Shown: piece by piece, positions 9,448 to 18,496 of the stretch
How the letters are laid out: every line of letters starts with the position of its first letter
Position numbering within the stretch: position 1 is the first letter of the stretch
NCBI RefSeq assembly: GCF_900456975.1
Contig: NZ_UGYM01000002.1
Coordinates: 1,550,001-1,614,000, forward strand
Length of the DNA: 64,000 nucleotides
Source: Shewanella baltica
GTDB lineage: Bacteria; Pseudomonadota; Gammaproteobacteria; Enterobacterales; Shewanellaceae
Direction of reading: 5' to 3'
The notes under the pieces: model-generated
Seen by the model: only the letters and a program-made list of their open reading frames with translations
What the model was told of the DNA's origin: nothing
Database searches by the model: none
Position numbers and translations under genes: made by a program

Positions 9448-11166
9448 ATGAGACATATGCTTATTAAAGGACTAGTTGCAACTGCTGTTGTCGCTGCGCT
9501 TGCGGGTTGTAATAATAGTGATGACGATAAAGTCCCAACAACGTGTGCTGAAGCGGGAAGCGCTTGCACAACATTTACCGTTTTACACACCAATGACAAC
9601 CATGGCCGTTTCTGGGAAAACAGTGACGGCGAATATGGTATGGCTGCGCGTAAAACCTTAATTGACAGCATTCGTGCAGAAGTCAGTAAGAATGGTGGTC
9701 AAACATTATTGCTGTCTGGTGGCGACATTAATACTGGCGTGCCAGAATCGGATCTACAAGATGCGATCCCAGATTTCACGGGTATGAATAAAATTGGTTA
9801 CGACGCTATGGCTGTTGGTAACCATGAGTTTGATAATCCATTATCCGTTGTTGATATGCAGCGCCGCCTTGCGGAATTCCCTATGTTAGCGGCGAATATT
9901 TACCATAAAGATGCAGATGGCAATCTAGGGGAACGTTACTTTGATGCCTATAAGGTATTCGACATAAACGGTCTGAAAGTGGCTGTAATAGGTTTAACGA
10001 CCGAAGATACGGCTAAGATTGGTAATCCAGAATTCATCAGTGGCCTGGAGTTCACCGATCCAAAGACTGAAGTCGCTAAAGTGATTAAAGAAATTAAAGA
10101 CGCCAAAGCGGCCGATATTATTTTCGCTACCACGCACATGGGTCACTATGCTGACGGCCATAACGGTAGTAACGCCCCTGGTGACGTGGCTATGGCTCGC
10201 GCACTGAAAGAAGGCGATCTGCAAGTGGTTATTGGTGGTCATTCACAAAACCCAGTGTGTATGGAACCGGGTACTGACAACAAAGCCTACGCTGACTTCA
10301 AACCAGGCGATGAATGTGCTCCAGATAAACAAAATGGTACTTGGATCATGCAAGCCCATGAATGGGGTAAATATGTTGGCCGTGCAGATTTTGAATACTT
10401 TAACGGTGAACTTCATTTAGCAAGCTACAAGCTTGTGCCTGTGAATATGCGTAAATTGGATGACGCAGGCAAGAAGACAGCTGATTTAGCTGGTACTAAG
10501 ATTGAACCTGATGCTGAGTTAAAAGAGCTGCTGTCTTACTACCAAGAGAAAGGTCAAGCTAAGTTAGACGAAGTCATAGCAACAACGGATGCCCTGTTAG
10601 ATGGCGAGCGTGCAAACGTGCGTAACAAGCAAACTAACTTAGGCCGTATGTTAGCGATGGCACAAAGTGATAAAGTCAAAGCCGATTTTGGCGTGATGAA
10701 CTCGGGCGGTGTACGTGCCTCTATTCAGCCTGGTAATATCACTTACCGTGACGTGCTGACTGTTCAGCCATTCGGTAACATGGTGACTCTGAACGAAATG
10801 ACAGGCACTGAAGTTGCGGCTTATTTAGGCGCAGTAGCTAGTCTTCAAATTGGTTCAGGTGGTTATGCACAAATCACGGGCGTGAAAATGACCATTGACT
10901 GTACGGCTAAGACTGCCAATATCAGTGTGATTAATGGTGAGAACTTCAGCCCAACAGGAACTTATAAGTTCACTGTACCTAGCTTTAACGCTGCAGGTGG
11001 TGACGGTTATCCTAAGCTAGAAAGCCCAATTCAAACGGGTTTTGTTGATGCTGATTTACTCTATTCTTTCTTGAAAGAGAAACAAGCGATTAAAGCTGCT
11101 GACTACAGTCCGATAGGCGATATCGTTTATGAAAACTCAAACAGTGTTGAAGGTTGTCAACTTTAA
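9448..11166 (+). CDS. 5'-nucleotidase / UshA-type metallophosphatase lipoprotein
   Basis: A 572-residue exported enzyme that should remove phosphate from nucleotides. The N-terminal signal ends in a lipobox (LAGC, Cys21). Calcineurin-like metal motifs follow in order: HTNDNHGRF (47-55), GGDINTG (91-97), GNHEFDN (124-130), THMGHYADG and GGHSQNP. The C-terminal 5_nucleotid_C domain includes NSGGVRASI and the FGNMV substrate segment. A lipid anchor rather than a free periplasmic form is inferred from the Cys and the Asp-rich linker after it. A TonB-dependent receptor follows 430 bp downstream behind its own leader. Confidence 0.93.
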   Translation: MRHMLIKGLVATAVVAALAGCNNSDDDKVPTTCAEAGSACTTFTVLHTNDNHGRFWENSDGEYGMAARKTLIDSIRAEVSKNGGQTLLLSGGDINTGVPESDLQDAIPDFTGMNKIGYDAMAVGNHEFDNPLSVVDMQRRLAEFPMLAANIYHKDADGNLGERYFDAYKVFDINGLKVAVIGLTTEDTAKIGNPEFISGLEFTDPKTEVAKVIKEIKDAKAADIIFATTHMGHYADGHNGSNAPGDVAMARALKEGDLQVVIGGHSQNPVCMEPGTDNKAYADFKPGDECAPDKQNGTWIMQAHEWGKYVGRADFEYFNGELHLASYKLVPVNMRKLDDAGKKTADLAGTKIEPDAELKELLSYYQEKGQAKLDEVIATTDALLDGERANVRNKQTNLGRMLAMAQSDKVKADFGVMNSGGVRASIQPGNITYRDVLTVQPFGNMVTLNEMTGTEVAAYLGAVASLQIGSGGYAQITGVKMTIDCTAKTANISVINGENFSPTGTYKFTVPSFNAAGGDGYPKLESPIQTGFVDADLLYSFLKEKQAIKAADYSPIGDIVYENSNSVEGCQL

Positions 11167-11197
11167 GTAATCAATCACTACTCAGTGTTTAAATATA

Positions 11198-11226
11198 AAT
11201 GCCACTCAATTGAGTGGCATTTTTAT
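11198..11226 (+). terminator. Intrinsic terminator after the nucleotidase gene
   Basis: A perfect palindromic stem (AATGCCACTCAA with its complement) is followed by TTTT. The remaining 370 bp to the receptor gene are A+T-rich with no further gene visible. Confidence 0.85.
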
Positions 11227-11597
11227 TACTAATTAATATTAAATTAAGTGTAAATTAATATTCAGCGTTTTATTTTTGATAAATTTTGATTCATCTGTGA
11301 CCTTTAGTTTCTCAGGGTGGTTTTAGTTAACAATTGGATTTTATTGTATCAAGTTGCTTATTTAATATATTTAACTAGTAAAAATCCCTTAACTGCATGA
11401 TGTATATCCATTATTCGATATCACAATTTTAGGTATTATGTCTTTATCGTGTATCAATTTGTTTTATTTTTGAATTAACTTGTTTTAATGGTTGACTTAA
11501 ATGTTGCGCATTAACATTATTCCTACAGCGAAATAGAGTTCGCTGGCTAAATATAAAAATAACAAACAAAAGTTTTGTTTACCTCAAGGAGAGATTA

Positions 11598-14258
11598 ATG
11601 CGCTATTTAAGTTTAACGGCCAAAGCCGTTCGTGCTAGTTTAATTACAGTGGCGACAAGCAGTGTGGTTTTTTCGGGATTAGGCTTTTCTGCAATGGGAA
11701 ATGCAGCAGAAGAAAATACCAAAGTTGAACGCATTGAAGTGACGGGTTCTCGTATTAAACAAGTTGATATGGAAACTGTTTCACCCGTGACAGTCATTAA
11801 TGCTGCGGATATTGCTATGACGGGGGAAAAGACCGTTGCTGACGTATTGAATAACTCTGCGATAAACAGTTTTGGTTCTTGGCGTGGTATTTCAGGTTAT
11901 GGATCTGGTGCAAGCTCTACCAGCAATGTCAATTTACGCGGTTTAGGATCGTCTGCGACCTTAGTGTTATTAGACGGACGCCGTATGCCAGGGACGAGTT
12001 CGAGCTCTGGCTCAGTGGCAGATACATCTTCTATCCCTATGGCTATCGTGGAGCGTATTGAAATCCTGCGGGATGGCGCTTCAGCAGTCTATGGTTCCGA
12101 TGCGGTTGCGGGCGTGATAAACATTATCACTAAGAAAGAGTTTGAAGGTTTTCAGCTTGATTACAGTACAGAGCAACCAAGCGTAGAAGGGGGCGATGCT
12201 AACCGTTTATCGCTCGCAACTGGCTTTAATACAGATAAAGGCAATATCACTCTCACCTATGAATATTATGATACAAAAGCGGTAATGGACCGTGATATTT
12301 GGCGAGTGGATGATTCAAGTTATAACGCCTATAGCGGATATAGCTCAGTACCAAACGGTAAATATGGACCAGGCAATGGTAGCTGGTATAGTAATTCAGA
12401 TATATGTGAAAAAACGGAAAATACCATAGACTCAGGTGATGGTCGTTGTTTATATAATCATGGTAATGTCACCAAATTATTTGGCGATCAAACCCGTAAT
12501 TCGCTGTTATCTAATTTCTCCTATGAGATTTCAGAAAATATAAAATTTCGAGGCCGAGCTTCTGCTTCATTAGCTGAAACTGAAACCCGTTATGCCGGTA
12601 CGCCAGTATCAACTAATACCCCTGTGATGAGTGCCGATAATAAGTACAACCCAGTTGGCGAAGAATTAGTTATTTCTATGCGAGGCGCGCAACTTGGCGA
12701 GCGAGATACATTAACTGAAACCAACAATTTTGATATTCTTGGTGGCTTTGTTGGCACGATAGATTCAGGTAATGGTATCGACTGGGAATTAAATGCCCAG
12801 CATGCGACCTCAACAACAAACAGTTTTAACTACAATTTACTTAATGACGATATTATTCAGCAAGAAATTGATTCAGAGCAATATGATATTTTCAATACCT
12901 CTGGCATGAGTTATGAGCAGTGGGACCAACAGATGACAGATCTGTATCGCAAAGCTGCACATACTGGGGTTTATCAGGGTAAATTCGAAAGTACTCAATT
13001 GGATGGTCTTGCTTCGACCTTACTGCTCGATGACGGTGATTTTTCGGTCGCTATGGTCGGCGGTCTTGAATATGAAATGATCAAGTTTAAGCAAACCAGT
13101 GATCCAGAATCGGCCGCGGGTATTATCTCCGGCGGTTCGGGTGGTGATGATGTGGATGCCACGCGTGACCGTAGCGCCGCTTATTTGGAACTCCAAGTTG
13201 GCTTACCTGCCAACGTTGAGTTCTCTGCCGCAGTACGTTATGAGCGCTATGAGCAGGAAGGAACTCTCACAGGGCCTCAAGGGGAGGTGGTTAACTCATC
13301 GACCTTCGATGCCGTGGTGCCTAAGTTTGGTTTAAGCTGGCGTCCTATAGACACGCTATTACTGCGTGCTAGCTATGGTGACTCATTCCGCGCGCCGAAT
13401 ATGAGTGAAATGTTCTCGTCTCAATCTTTGAGTTTTGAGAAGAGCGTTGACTCATTATGGTGTAATGAACCCGGTAATGTGGATGCCATATATTGCGCTA
13501 CCAATAACCAACATAAAACTTGGTTTGGTGGTAACCCAGATCTAGAAGCTGAAGAAGGTAACTCGTTAACCTTTGGCGGCGTTTGGAATGTCACTGATGC
13601 ATGGAACTTGGAGTTATCCTATTACTCAATCACCTACGACAATAAAATTGAGTCGATTGATGTAGATGATATCCTGCGCGATGAAATCAAGAATGGATCG
13701 TCTCCCTATGTGACCCGTGGTCCAGATGGCAAGATTGAGTATATTGAGGCGGGAATACGTAATTTAGCCACAGTTGAGACCTCAGGTATCGATTTTGTAA
13801 CGGCTTATAACTTAGAGACAGGTTTTGGTGATTTCAATTTCAAACTGGATTTGACTCACGTGCTTGATTTTAAGAAGCAGGATAATGCCGAATCAGAGAT
13901 GATCGATTACGCAGGAACGACAGACTCACCCGATTGGCGCGGTAACTTTGCGACAAGTTGGAAATACGATGATTTCTCTGCCGCATGGACAGTCGTCTAT
14001 ATTGGTAGTCAATCAGCAAGTTATTTCAACGAGTTAGAAAAAACCGACCGTTATGTCGATTACGATAATTACTTTAAACACAATATCCAATTTGGTTATA
14101 CCCATGCTTATAACGGCTCTATCACAGTAGGGGTGAATAATGTGTTTGATGCTGAAACACCAAACTATTATACCTACGCCGATTATCGCGATGTGAATGT
14201 GGGTTTATATGATGTGTTAGGTAGAACGTATTACCTGAGAATAAACCAGAAGTTTTAG
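11598..14258 (+). CDS. TonB-dependent outer-membrane receptor
   Basis: An 886-residue receptor with a cleavable signal (about 1-36, ending near GNAAEE). A TonB-box-like stretch (KVERIEVTGSR) is followed by a plug domain with VNLRGLGSSATLVLLDGRRMPG and IEILRDGASAVYGSDAVAGVINIITKK. A 22-strand barrel ends in the C-terminal aromatic YYLRINQKF. The plug matches the large group of TonB receptors for organic substrates in Shewanella and Alteromonadales rather than a classical siderophore receptor. The ligand cannot be read from sequence. Its position after an exported nucleotidase allows, but does not show, a link to nucleotide-derived nutrients. Ribosome-binding site AAGGAGAG is strong. Confidence 0.93.
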   Translation: MRYLSLTAKAVRASLITVATSSVVFSGLGFSAMGNAAEENTKVERIEVTGSRIKQVDMETVSPVTVINAADIAMTGEKTVADVLNNSAINSFGSWRGISGYGSGASSTSNVNLRGLGSSATLVLLDGRRMPGTSSSSGSVADTSSIPMAIVERIEILRDGASAVYGSDAVAGVINIITKKEFEGFQLDYSTEQPSVEGGDANRLSLATGFNTDKGNITLTYEYYDTKAVMDRDIWRVDDSSYNAYSGYSSVPNGKYGPGNGSWYSNSDICEKTENTIDSGDGRCLYNHGNVTKLFGDQTRNSLLSNFSYEISENIKFRGRASASLAETETRYAGTPVSTNTPVMSADNKYNPVGEELVISMRGAQLGERDTLTETNNFDILGGFVGTIDSGNGIDWELNAQHATSTTNSFNYNLLNDDIIQQEIDSEQYDIFNTSGMSYEQWDQQMTDLYRKAAHTGVYQGKFESTQLDGLASTLLLDDGDFSVAMVGGLEYEMIKFKQTSDPESAAGIISGGSGGDDVDATRDRSAAYLELQVGLPANVEFSAAVRYERYEQEGTLTGPQGEVVNSSTFDAVVPKFGLSWRPIDTLLLRASYGDSFRAPNMSEMFSSQSLSFEKSVDSLWCNEPGNVDAIYCATNNQHKTWFGGNPDLEAEEGNSLTFGGVWNVTDAWNLELSYYSITYDNKIESIDVDDILRDEIKNGSSPYVTRGPDGKIEYIEAGIRNLATVETSGIDFVTAYNLETGFGDFNFKLDLTHVLDFKKQDNAESEMIDYAGTTDSPDWRGNFATSWKYDDFSAAWTVVYIGSQSASYFNELEKTDRYVDYDNYFKHNIQFGYTHAYNGSITVGVNNVFDAETPNYYTYADYRDVNVGLYDVLGRTYYLRINQKF

Positions 14259-14284
14259 GTTGTCCGCCCTCCCTGGATAACTCA

Positions 14285-14310
14285 AACCTCCGCTTGCGGA
14301 GGTTTTTTTG
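14285..14310 (+). terminator. Intrinsic terminator after the TonB receptor gene
   Basis: A 9-bp G+C-rich stem (AACCTCCGC with its complement) with a two-base gap is followed by seven T residues. Confidence 0.88.
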
Positions 14311-14356
14311 CTTATTTTTTTGCCTGCTTTTCAGGTTGCTTATCGGATCAGCGCTG

Positions 14357-14716
14357 TCAATGTGTGAGGCGCAGCTCGTGGCGATGTTCGTGTTGATAAT
14401 GCTCGGCGCAGGAGGCGCAGCGTTGTTCAGTGGGATCTTGGTTTAAGCGTTCGGTTTCGATTTCTGCCTCACAATCCGAGCAAAGACCGTAGAGGCCTAA
14501 GTCGAGCTGACAAAAGGCGGCATCAAGTTTATTCAGCTGGCAAAATAGCGGGTGATCGGCCAGTGGCGTTTGCGCCAATGTATCAATTAACTCTGTCAGA
14601 CTCAGGCTAGCATAATGCTCCCCTATGACTTCGAGGAACGGAGGGAGCGCGCCGAGTTCTTTCCTTAGATTAGCTTCAAGCTCTGACAATTCATGTCTGA
14701 TATGGGTGGTGCTCAC
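14357..14716 (-). CDS. DksA/TraR-family C4 zinc-finger protein
   Basis: A 119-residue protein with an N-terminal helical half and a C-terminal zf-dskA_traR finger (CSDC then CASC, with the GLYGLCSDC lead-in). Family members bind the RNA polymerase secondary channel. This one is shorter than DksA (about 150 residues). I cannot identify a clear coiled-coil tip with the DxxDxA motif, so activity like DksA is not assured. It is monocistronic, convergent with the receptor gene and may share its terminator region. Confidence 0.85.
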   Translation of the reverse strand: MSTTHIRHELSELEANLRKELGALPPFLEVIGEHYASLSLTELIDTLAQTPLADHPLFCQLNKLDAAFCQLDLGLYGLCSDCEAEIETERLNQDPTEQRCASCAEHYQHEHRHELRLTH

Positions 14717-14963
14717 GTAAAATCGCCTATTTCATTTGACTCTAGGCGTCCAGTCTAATAGTTCCACTACCAACGACTATGATAAAGATCAAGTATCTGC
14801 CACATTTTAGGTTTTTCCGCCGTTAAAAATCGAAAAAGTACTTCATTCCTATCGCATTATGTGTGCTATCGCTAAGTCCCTTTCATGGCTCACATTGCCG
14901 CGCATTGAATCTCGATTTCTAACAGTTTTATGGTTGGCCGTCGTTCTGTGGTTGCTCACTCTT

Positions 14964-15917
14964 TTATGATTCGTTGCCTAAGTTTCGCTGCGCAGCTTCT
15001 AATACAGCAACGATTTCTTCTGTGGTTTTAAACACGCGCAGCTCCCTGAACAAGGTATCGGCTTCGGGATATTGACGATTGAGGTAGGTAAACCACTGTT
15101 TGATTCGGGCGGGATAATAGTCGCTCTTGCGGCCATTGAGTTCCCTTTGGGTATAACTGAGCATCAGCCCTAAGGTTTGCGCCCAAGTATAAGGGGTTGC
15201 GCCTGTCTTGATGGTATCGGCCAAGTTCGGCAATGAAATCGCCCCGCGGCCGATCATAATACTGTCGCAGCCGGTGACTTCGATACATCGCTTAGCATCA
15301 TCGCTGTTCCAAATCTCGCCGTTGGCGATCACCGGGATCGGCAAACGTTTGCGTACTTCTGTGATGTATTCCCAGTAGGCTGGCGGTCTGTAGCCGTCGA
15401 CTTTACTACGCGCATGGATGGCAAGCTCAGTTGCTCCGGCTTCATACACAGCAATGGCATTCTCCATGAACAGTGACTTATCTTCGTAGCCCAAACGTAT
15501 TTTAGCGGTCACGGCATGTTCTTTCGGTACCGCTTGACGCATGGCTTTGACAATATCGTGCACACTCTCAGGATATTGCAGTAATACGGCGCCACCTTTG
15601 CTGCGGTTAACGATTTTTGCTGGACAACCAAAGTTGGCATCGACACCGTGTGAACCGAGTTCAATCGCCCGCAGGGCATTTTCGCCCATACATTGGGGTT
15701 CTTGGCCGAGTAACTGCACTCGCACTGGCGTACCCGAAGGAGTATTACCCTTGTTGAGCAGCTCAGGACAAAGTTTGAGAAAGACTTTCTCAGGCAGCAG
15801 TTGGTCAACCACACGCACAAATTCGGTGACGAGCAAATCGTAGGGATTGATGGTCGATAGAATGTCACGCATCAAAGCGTCTACTACGCCTTCCATTGGA
15901 GCCAAAATCACACGCAC
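14964..15917 (-). CDS. dusC: tRNA-dihydrouridine(16) synthase DusC
   Basis: A 317-residue FMN enzyme that reduces uridine 16 in the D-loop of tRNAs using NADPH. It begins with the Dus signature ILAPMEGVVDALMRDIL and carries the active-site Cys in GVDANFGCPAKIVNRSKGG. It has the FMN phosphate motif (IGRGAISLPNL) and the C-terminal helical tRNA-recognition part. Length and N-terminal MRVILAPMEGV fit the DusC subgroup rather than DusA or DusB. It is alone on this strand and divergent from the hvfA locus. Confidence 0.93.
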   Translation of the reverse strand: MRVILAPMEGVVDALMRDILSTINPYDLLVTEFVRVVDQLLPEKVFLKLCPELLNKGNTPSGTPVRVQLLGQEPQCMGENALRAIELGSHGVDANFGCPAKIVNRSKGGAVLLQYPESVHDIVKAMRQAVPKEHAVTAKIRLGYEDKSLFMENAIAVYEAGATELAIHARSKVDGYRPPAYWEYITEVRKRLPIPVIANGEIWNSDDAKRCIEVTGCDSIMIGRGAISLPNLADTIKTGATPYTWAQTLGLMLSYTQRELNGRKSDYYPARIKQWFTYLNRQYPEADTLFRELRVFKTTEEIVAVLEAAQRNLGNES

Positions 15918-16186
15918 TGCAGTAAACCCATATCTATTTGCAAAGGGCGAGCATTCTACCTTATCGGCCTTAAGTTACAAAGTGGTCGAGTGAATGCGGA
16001 TTAATAGGCGCACTCATAAATAAAATCCACGCTAAACTGATTGTCCTAGCAGGATATTTTGACCATTTCTGTGATTTAGTGATATTTTTTTGCAATAGAA
16101 TTGAAACAGGGCAGGTCTTTTGCAGTAAGCCAGCTACTTCTACTGTTGTTGGTCAACATTACTCAATAAACAAGAAGGAATTATTT
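15918..16186 (+). promoter_or_regulatory. Divergent dusC / hvfA leader
   Basis: 270 bp of non-coding sequence between dusC and hvfA. It must hold the hvfA promoter. I cannot pick a convincing sigma-70 or copper-responsive site by eye. The ribosome-binding sequence AAGAAGGAA precedes the hvfA ATG. Confidence 0.35.
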
Positions 16187-16618
16187 ATGAATTCAGTTAA
16201 AAAAACAGCAGTTGCAGTAGCCTTAGGTTCAGTCGTAATGAGTTCAGCTTTTGCTGTCAATGCCCAAACCAGCCCGTTTGGTTTTGAAGCAATGGATGCG
16301 GGTTATCAAATTGTCGGCTCAGAAGGTAAATGTGGTGAAGCCAAATGCGGCGCGGATATGAAGAAAGCCGCCGCTGAAAAAGCCAAAGAAGGCAAATGTG
16401 GTGAAGCTAAATGTGGCGCCGAGATGAAAAAAGCGGCCGCAGATAAAGCCCATGAAGGCAAATGTGGCGAAGCGAAATGCGGTGCCGATGTGAAAAAAGC
16501 CGCGATGGCGAAAGCACACGAAGGTAAGTGTGGTGAAGCGAAATGTGGCGCGGATATGAAGAAAACCGCTGAGAAAGTTGACGCTAAAGTCGAAGCCGTT
16601 AAAAAAGAAATGAAATAA
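16187..16618 (+). CDS. hvfA: HvfA-type RiPP metallophore precursor with four Cys-rich repeats
   Basis: A 143-residue precursor peptide. Residues 1-26 form a Sec-type signal (MNSVKK, hydrophobic core, AFAVNAQ). After a short spacer come four tandem 22-residue repeats from residue 46. Each opens with EGKCGEAKCGA and continues with a Lys/Ala helix; the last is cut short before the Lys-rich tail. The eight Cys are at 49, 54, 71, 76, 93, 98, 115 and 120. EGKCG is the motif known in HvfA peptides, where Cys residues are converted to oxazolone/thioamide groups that bind copper. I start at 16187 rather than 16079 because of the AAGAAGGAA site and the signal peptide. Modification is inferred from the adjacent DUF692 gene. 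Confidence 0.9.
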   Translation: MNSVKKTAVAVALGSVVMSSAFAVNAQTSPFGFEAMDAGYQIVGSEGKCGEAKCGADMKKAAAEKAKEGKCGEAKCGAEMKKAAADKAHEGKCGEAKCGADVKKAAMAKAHEGKCGEAKCGADMKKTAEKVDAKVEAVKKEMK

Positions 16619-16661
16619 ATCCGACTGCACTGATTCCCGCAGTGATGGGGGTTATTGAGTC

Positions 16662-16700
16662 AAAAGAGGCCAGCCCGCGCTGGTCTCTTTTGTTTTATCC
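16662..16700 (+). terminator. Hairpin terminator/attenuator between hvfA and hvfB
   Basis: A 13-bp stem (AAAAGAGGCCAGC with its complement, one G-U pair) closes a CCGC loop and is followed by a T-rich tract. It lies between the precursor and the modifying-enzyme genes. It should let hvfA mRNA exceed hvfBC mRNA by partial readthrough, unless hvfB has its own promoter in the 30 bp after it. Confidence 0.8.
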
Positions 16701-16733
16701 TAAAGCGATGACAGCAAGCGTTCGTGAGGTTCT

Positions 16734-17600
16734 ATGAATGATCAAAAAAATGCGGCGCAGGTAGGGCTGGGCTTACGGCGAGAAATGCTCAGTGAGTTTT
16801 GTGTACAGGTGCCTGAAGCTATTAATTTTTTTGAAGTGGCACCAGAAAACTGGATGACCTTAGGCGGTAAGTTTGGCCGTCAATTTCGTGAACTGACCGA
16901 GCAACATAGTTTCTATTGCCACGGTTTGAGCTTATCGATTGGTAGCCCTGAACCCTTAGATCTCACGTTTGTAAAAAACATCAAAACCTTTATGGATTTA
17001 CACCAAATCCAAGTCTATTCCGAACACTTAAGTTATTGCTCAGGCCAAGGTCACTTATACGATCTCATGCCGATCCCTTTTATCGACGCAGCGGTAAAAC
17101 ATGTGGCGGCGCGGGTGAAGCAGGTCGAAGATATTTTAGAGCGGCCACTTATTTTAGAAAATGTGTCATTTTATGCCGCCCCCGGCGCGCACATGAGTGA
17201 ACTTGAATTCGTCAATGCTGTGCTGCAAGAAGCCGATTGTAAGCTGCTACTCGATGTGAACAACATCTATGTGAACTCGATAAATCATCAATACGATGCC
17301 GATACCTTTTTACAGGCCATGCCGACGGAGCGCATCGCTTATCTGCATATTGCTGGGCACTACAAACAAGCTGAAGATCTGCTCATTGATACCCATGGCG
17401 CTGCAATTAACGATCCCGTGTGGGCATTGTTGCAACGTTGCTATGCCTTGCATGGGGTAAAGCCGACCTTGCTTGAGCGTGACTTTAATCTGCCGACAAC
17501 CGCTGAATTGTTGCTCGAGCTAAATCAAATCCACGCTTATCAAGCAGCGGTCAGTTCCCAAATTCAAAATAGCACTCATGCTGTAAAGAGGAGCGCCTAA
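16734..17600 (+). CDS. hvfB: HvfB, DUF692 multinuclear non-heme iron RiPP maturase
   Basis: A 288-residue TIM-barrel enzyme of the DUF692/UPF0276 (MNIO) family, which includes MbnB, TglH and the bufferin maturases. Metal-site motifs in order include EVAPENWM, YCHGLSLSIGSPEPLD, YSEHLSYC, LILENVSFY, LLLDVNNIYVN, YLHIAGH, IDTHGAAI and LLERDFNLP, so the His/Asp/Glu iron ligands look complete. It should oxidise Cys residues of HvfA. GAGG lies just upstream of the ATG. The stop overlaps the start of the next gene by one base (TAATG), a sign of translational coupling. The signal-less sequence indicates action in the cytosol before export of the precursor. Confidence 0.93.
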   Translation: MNDQKNAAQVGLGLRREMLSEFCVQVPEAINFFEVAPENWMTLGGKFGRQFRELTEQHSFYCHGLSLSIGSPEPLDLTFVKNIKTFMDLHQIQVYSEHLSYCSGQGHLYDLMPIPFIDAAVKHVAARVKQVEDILERPLILENVSFYAAPGAHMSELEFVNAVLQEADCKLLLDVNNIYVNSINHQYDADTFLQAMPTERIAYLHIAGHYKQAEDLLIDTHGAAINDPVWALLQRCYALHGVKPTLLERDFNLPTTAELLLELNQIHAYQAAVSSQIQNSTHAVKRSA

Positions 17601-18346
17601 TGGATTTTAAGCAAGTGCAGCAATCCTTTATCGATTATATCCGCGATCCCTCTTCGCCATTGCCTGCGGATACTGATGTCCGGCGCATGCAGGTTTACCG
17701 CGAGTTATTTTTTAATAATGTGCTGGGATTTGTGTCGAACGGCTTTCCCGTGCTGAAAAGTTTGTATTCTGAGGAAGACTGGTTAGCTTTGGTGCAGAGC
17801 TTTTTTAGCCAGCACGATTGCCAATCGCCGATTTTTATCGACATCGCGGGCGAGTTTTTAGATTTTTTACAGCAGGAATATCAGCCCACGGCAAATGATC
17901 CTGTTTTTATGCTCGAATTAGCGCACTATGAATGGCTGGAGTTGGCCGTTGCGGTCGCACAGGTGAGTGGGGATGAATCTCAACTTAGCCCAGCGCAAAT
18001 TCTGACGCAGGCGTTATGTTTATCGAAGACGGCGAGGGTAGCGCAGTATCATTTTGAGGTGCAGCACATTCGTCAGGATTATCGTCCGCAGCAACAACTC
18101 GATGCGCCAGTGTTTTTTTGTCTCTATCAAGATGCCGATTGTGAAGTGTGTTTCTTACAGTTAAACCCCTTAAGTGCGCAGGTGCTGGCATTTCTTCAAG
18201 CTCAAGGCCAAGCGGGTTTTCAAGAGATAGTTGATTGGTTAACAATCACTTACCCTCAAATGGTGCCAGAAGTTATTGAGCAAGGTTGTAGCCAGTTGCT
18301 CGAGCAATTAGCGGCCAAAGGGATAGTGCGCGGACGTCAGTCTTAA
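17600..18346 (+). CDS. hvfC: HvfC, DUF2063 partner of the RiPP maturase
   Basis: A 248-residue DUF2063 protein, the usual partner of DUF692 enzymes (MbnC/BufC/HvfC role). It binds the precursor leader and presents the substrate to the maturase. The N-terminal domain (about 1-95) has QQSFIDYIRDP and RMQVYRELFFNNVLGFVSNGFPVLKSL. The C-terminal half resembles a winged-helix recognition domain. The start overlaps the hvfB stop, so a tight HvfB-HvfC complex is likely. The old name 'putative DNA-binding domain' of this family is probably misleading here. Confidence 0.9.
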   Translation: MDFKQVQQSFIDYIRDPSSPLPADTDVRRMQVYRELFFNNVLGFVSNGFPVLKSLYSEEDWLALVQSFFSQHDCQSPIFIDIAGEFLDFLQQEYQPTANDPVFMLELAHYEWLELAVAVAQVSGDESQLSPAQILTQALCLSKTARVAQYHFEVQHIRQDYRPQQQLDAPVFFCLYQDADCEVCFLQLNPLSAQVLAFLQAQGQAGFQEIVDWLTITYPQMVPEVIEQGCSQLLEQLAAKGIVRGRQS

Positions 18347-18434
18347 GGTTGGGATTATTGCCGAAATAAATGCAATAACCCTACATTTAGAGGGTTTTTA
18401 TTAATTTGACAAACCGCTACAATGTCGGCCGTTT

Positions 18435-18450
18435 TGTGATCTCAATCACT
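18435..18450 (+). promoter_or_regulatory. CRP-like binding site
   Basis: TGTGATCTCAATCACT matches the CRP consensus TGTGA-N6-TCACA at nine of ten positions. It lies about 54 bp upstream of a small membrane-protein gene. A TACAAT hexamer at 18418-18423 is close by. Binding is inferred. Confidence 0.6.
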
Positions 18451-18496
18451 GTACGATTCCTGCGCACTTATACTTGCACATACTAGAGGAGCTGTA

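Noticed and set aside
16319-16630. Open frame antisense to hvfA
   Set aside because: Produced by the repeated codons of hvfA read backwards. It lacks a start site, and the sense frame has signal peptide and family motif.
18406-18423. TTGACA and TACAAT before the 40-residue gene as a sigma-70 promoter
   Set aside because: Only 6 bp lie between the hexamers, far from the required 16-18 bp. TACAAT alone could still be a -10.
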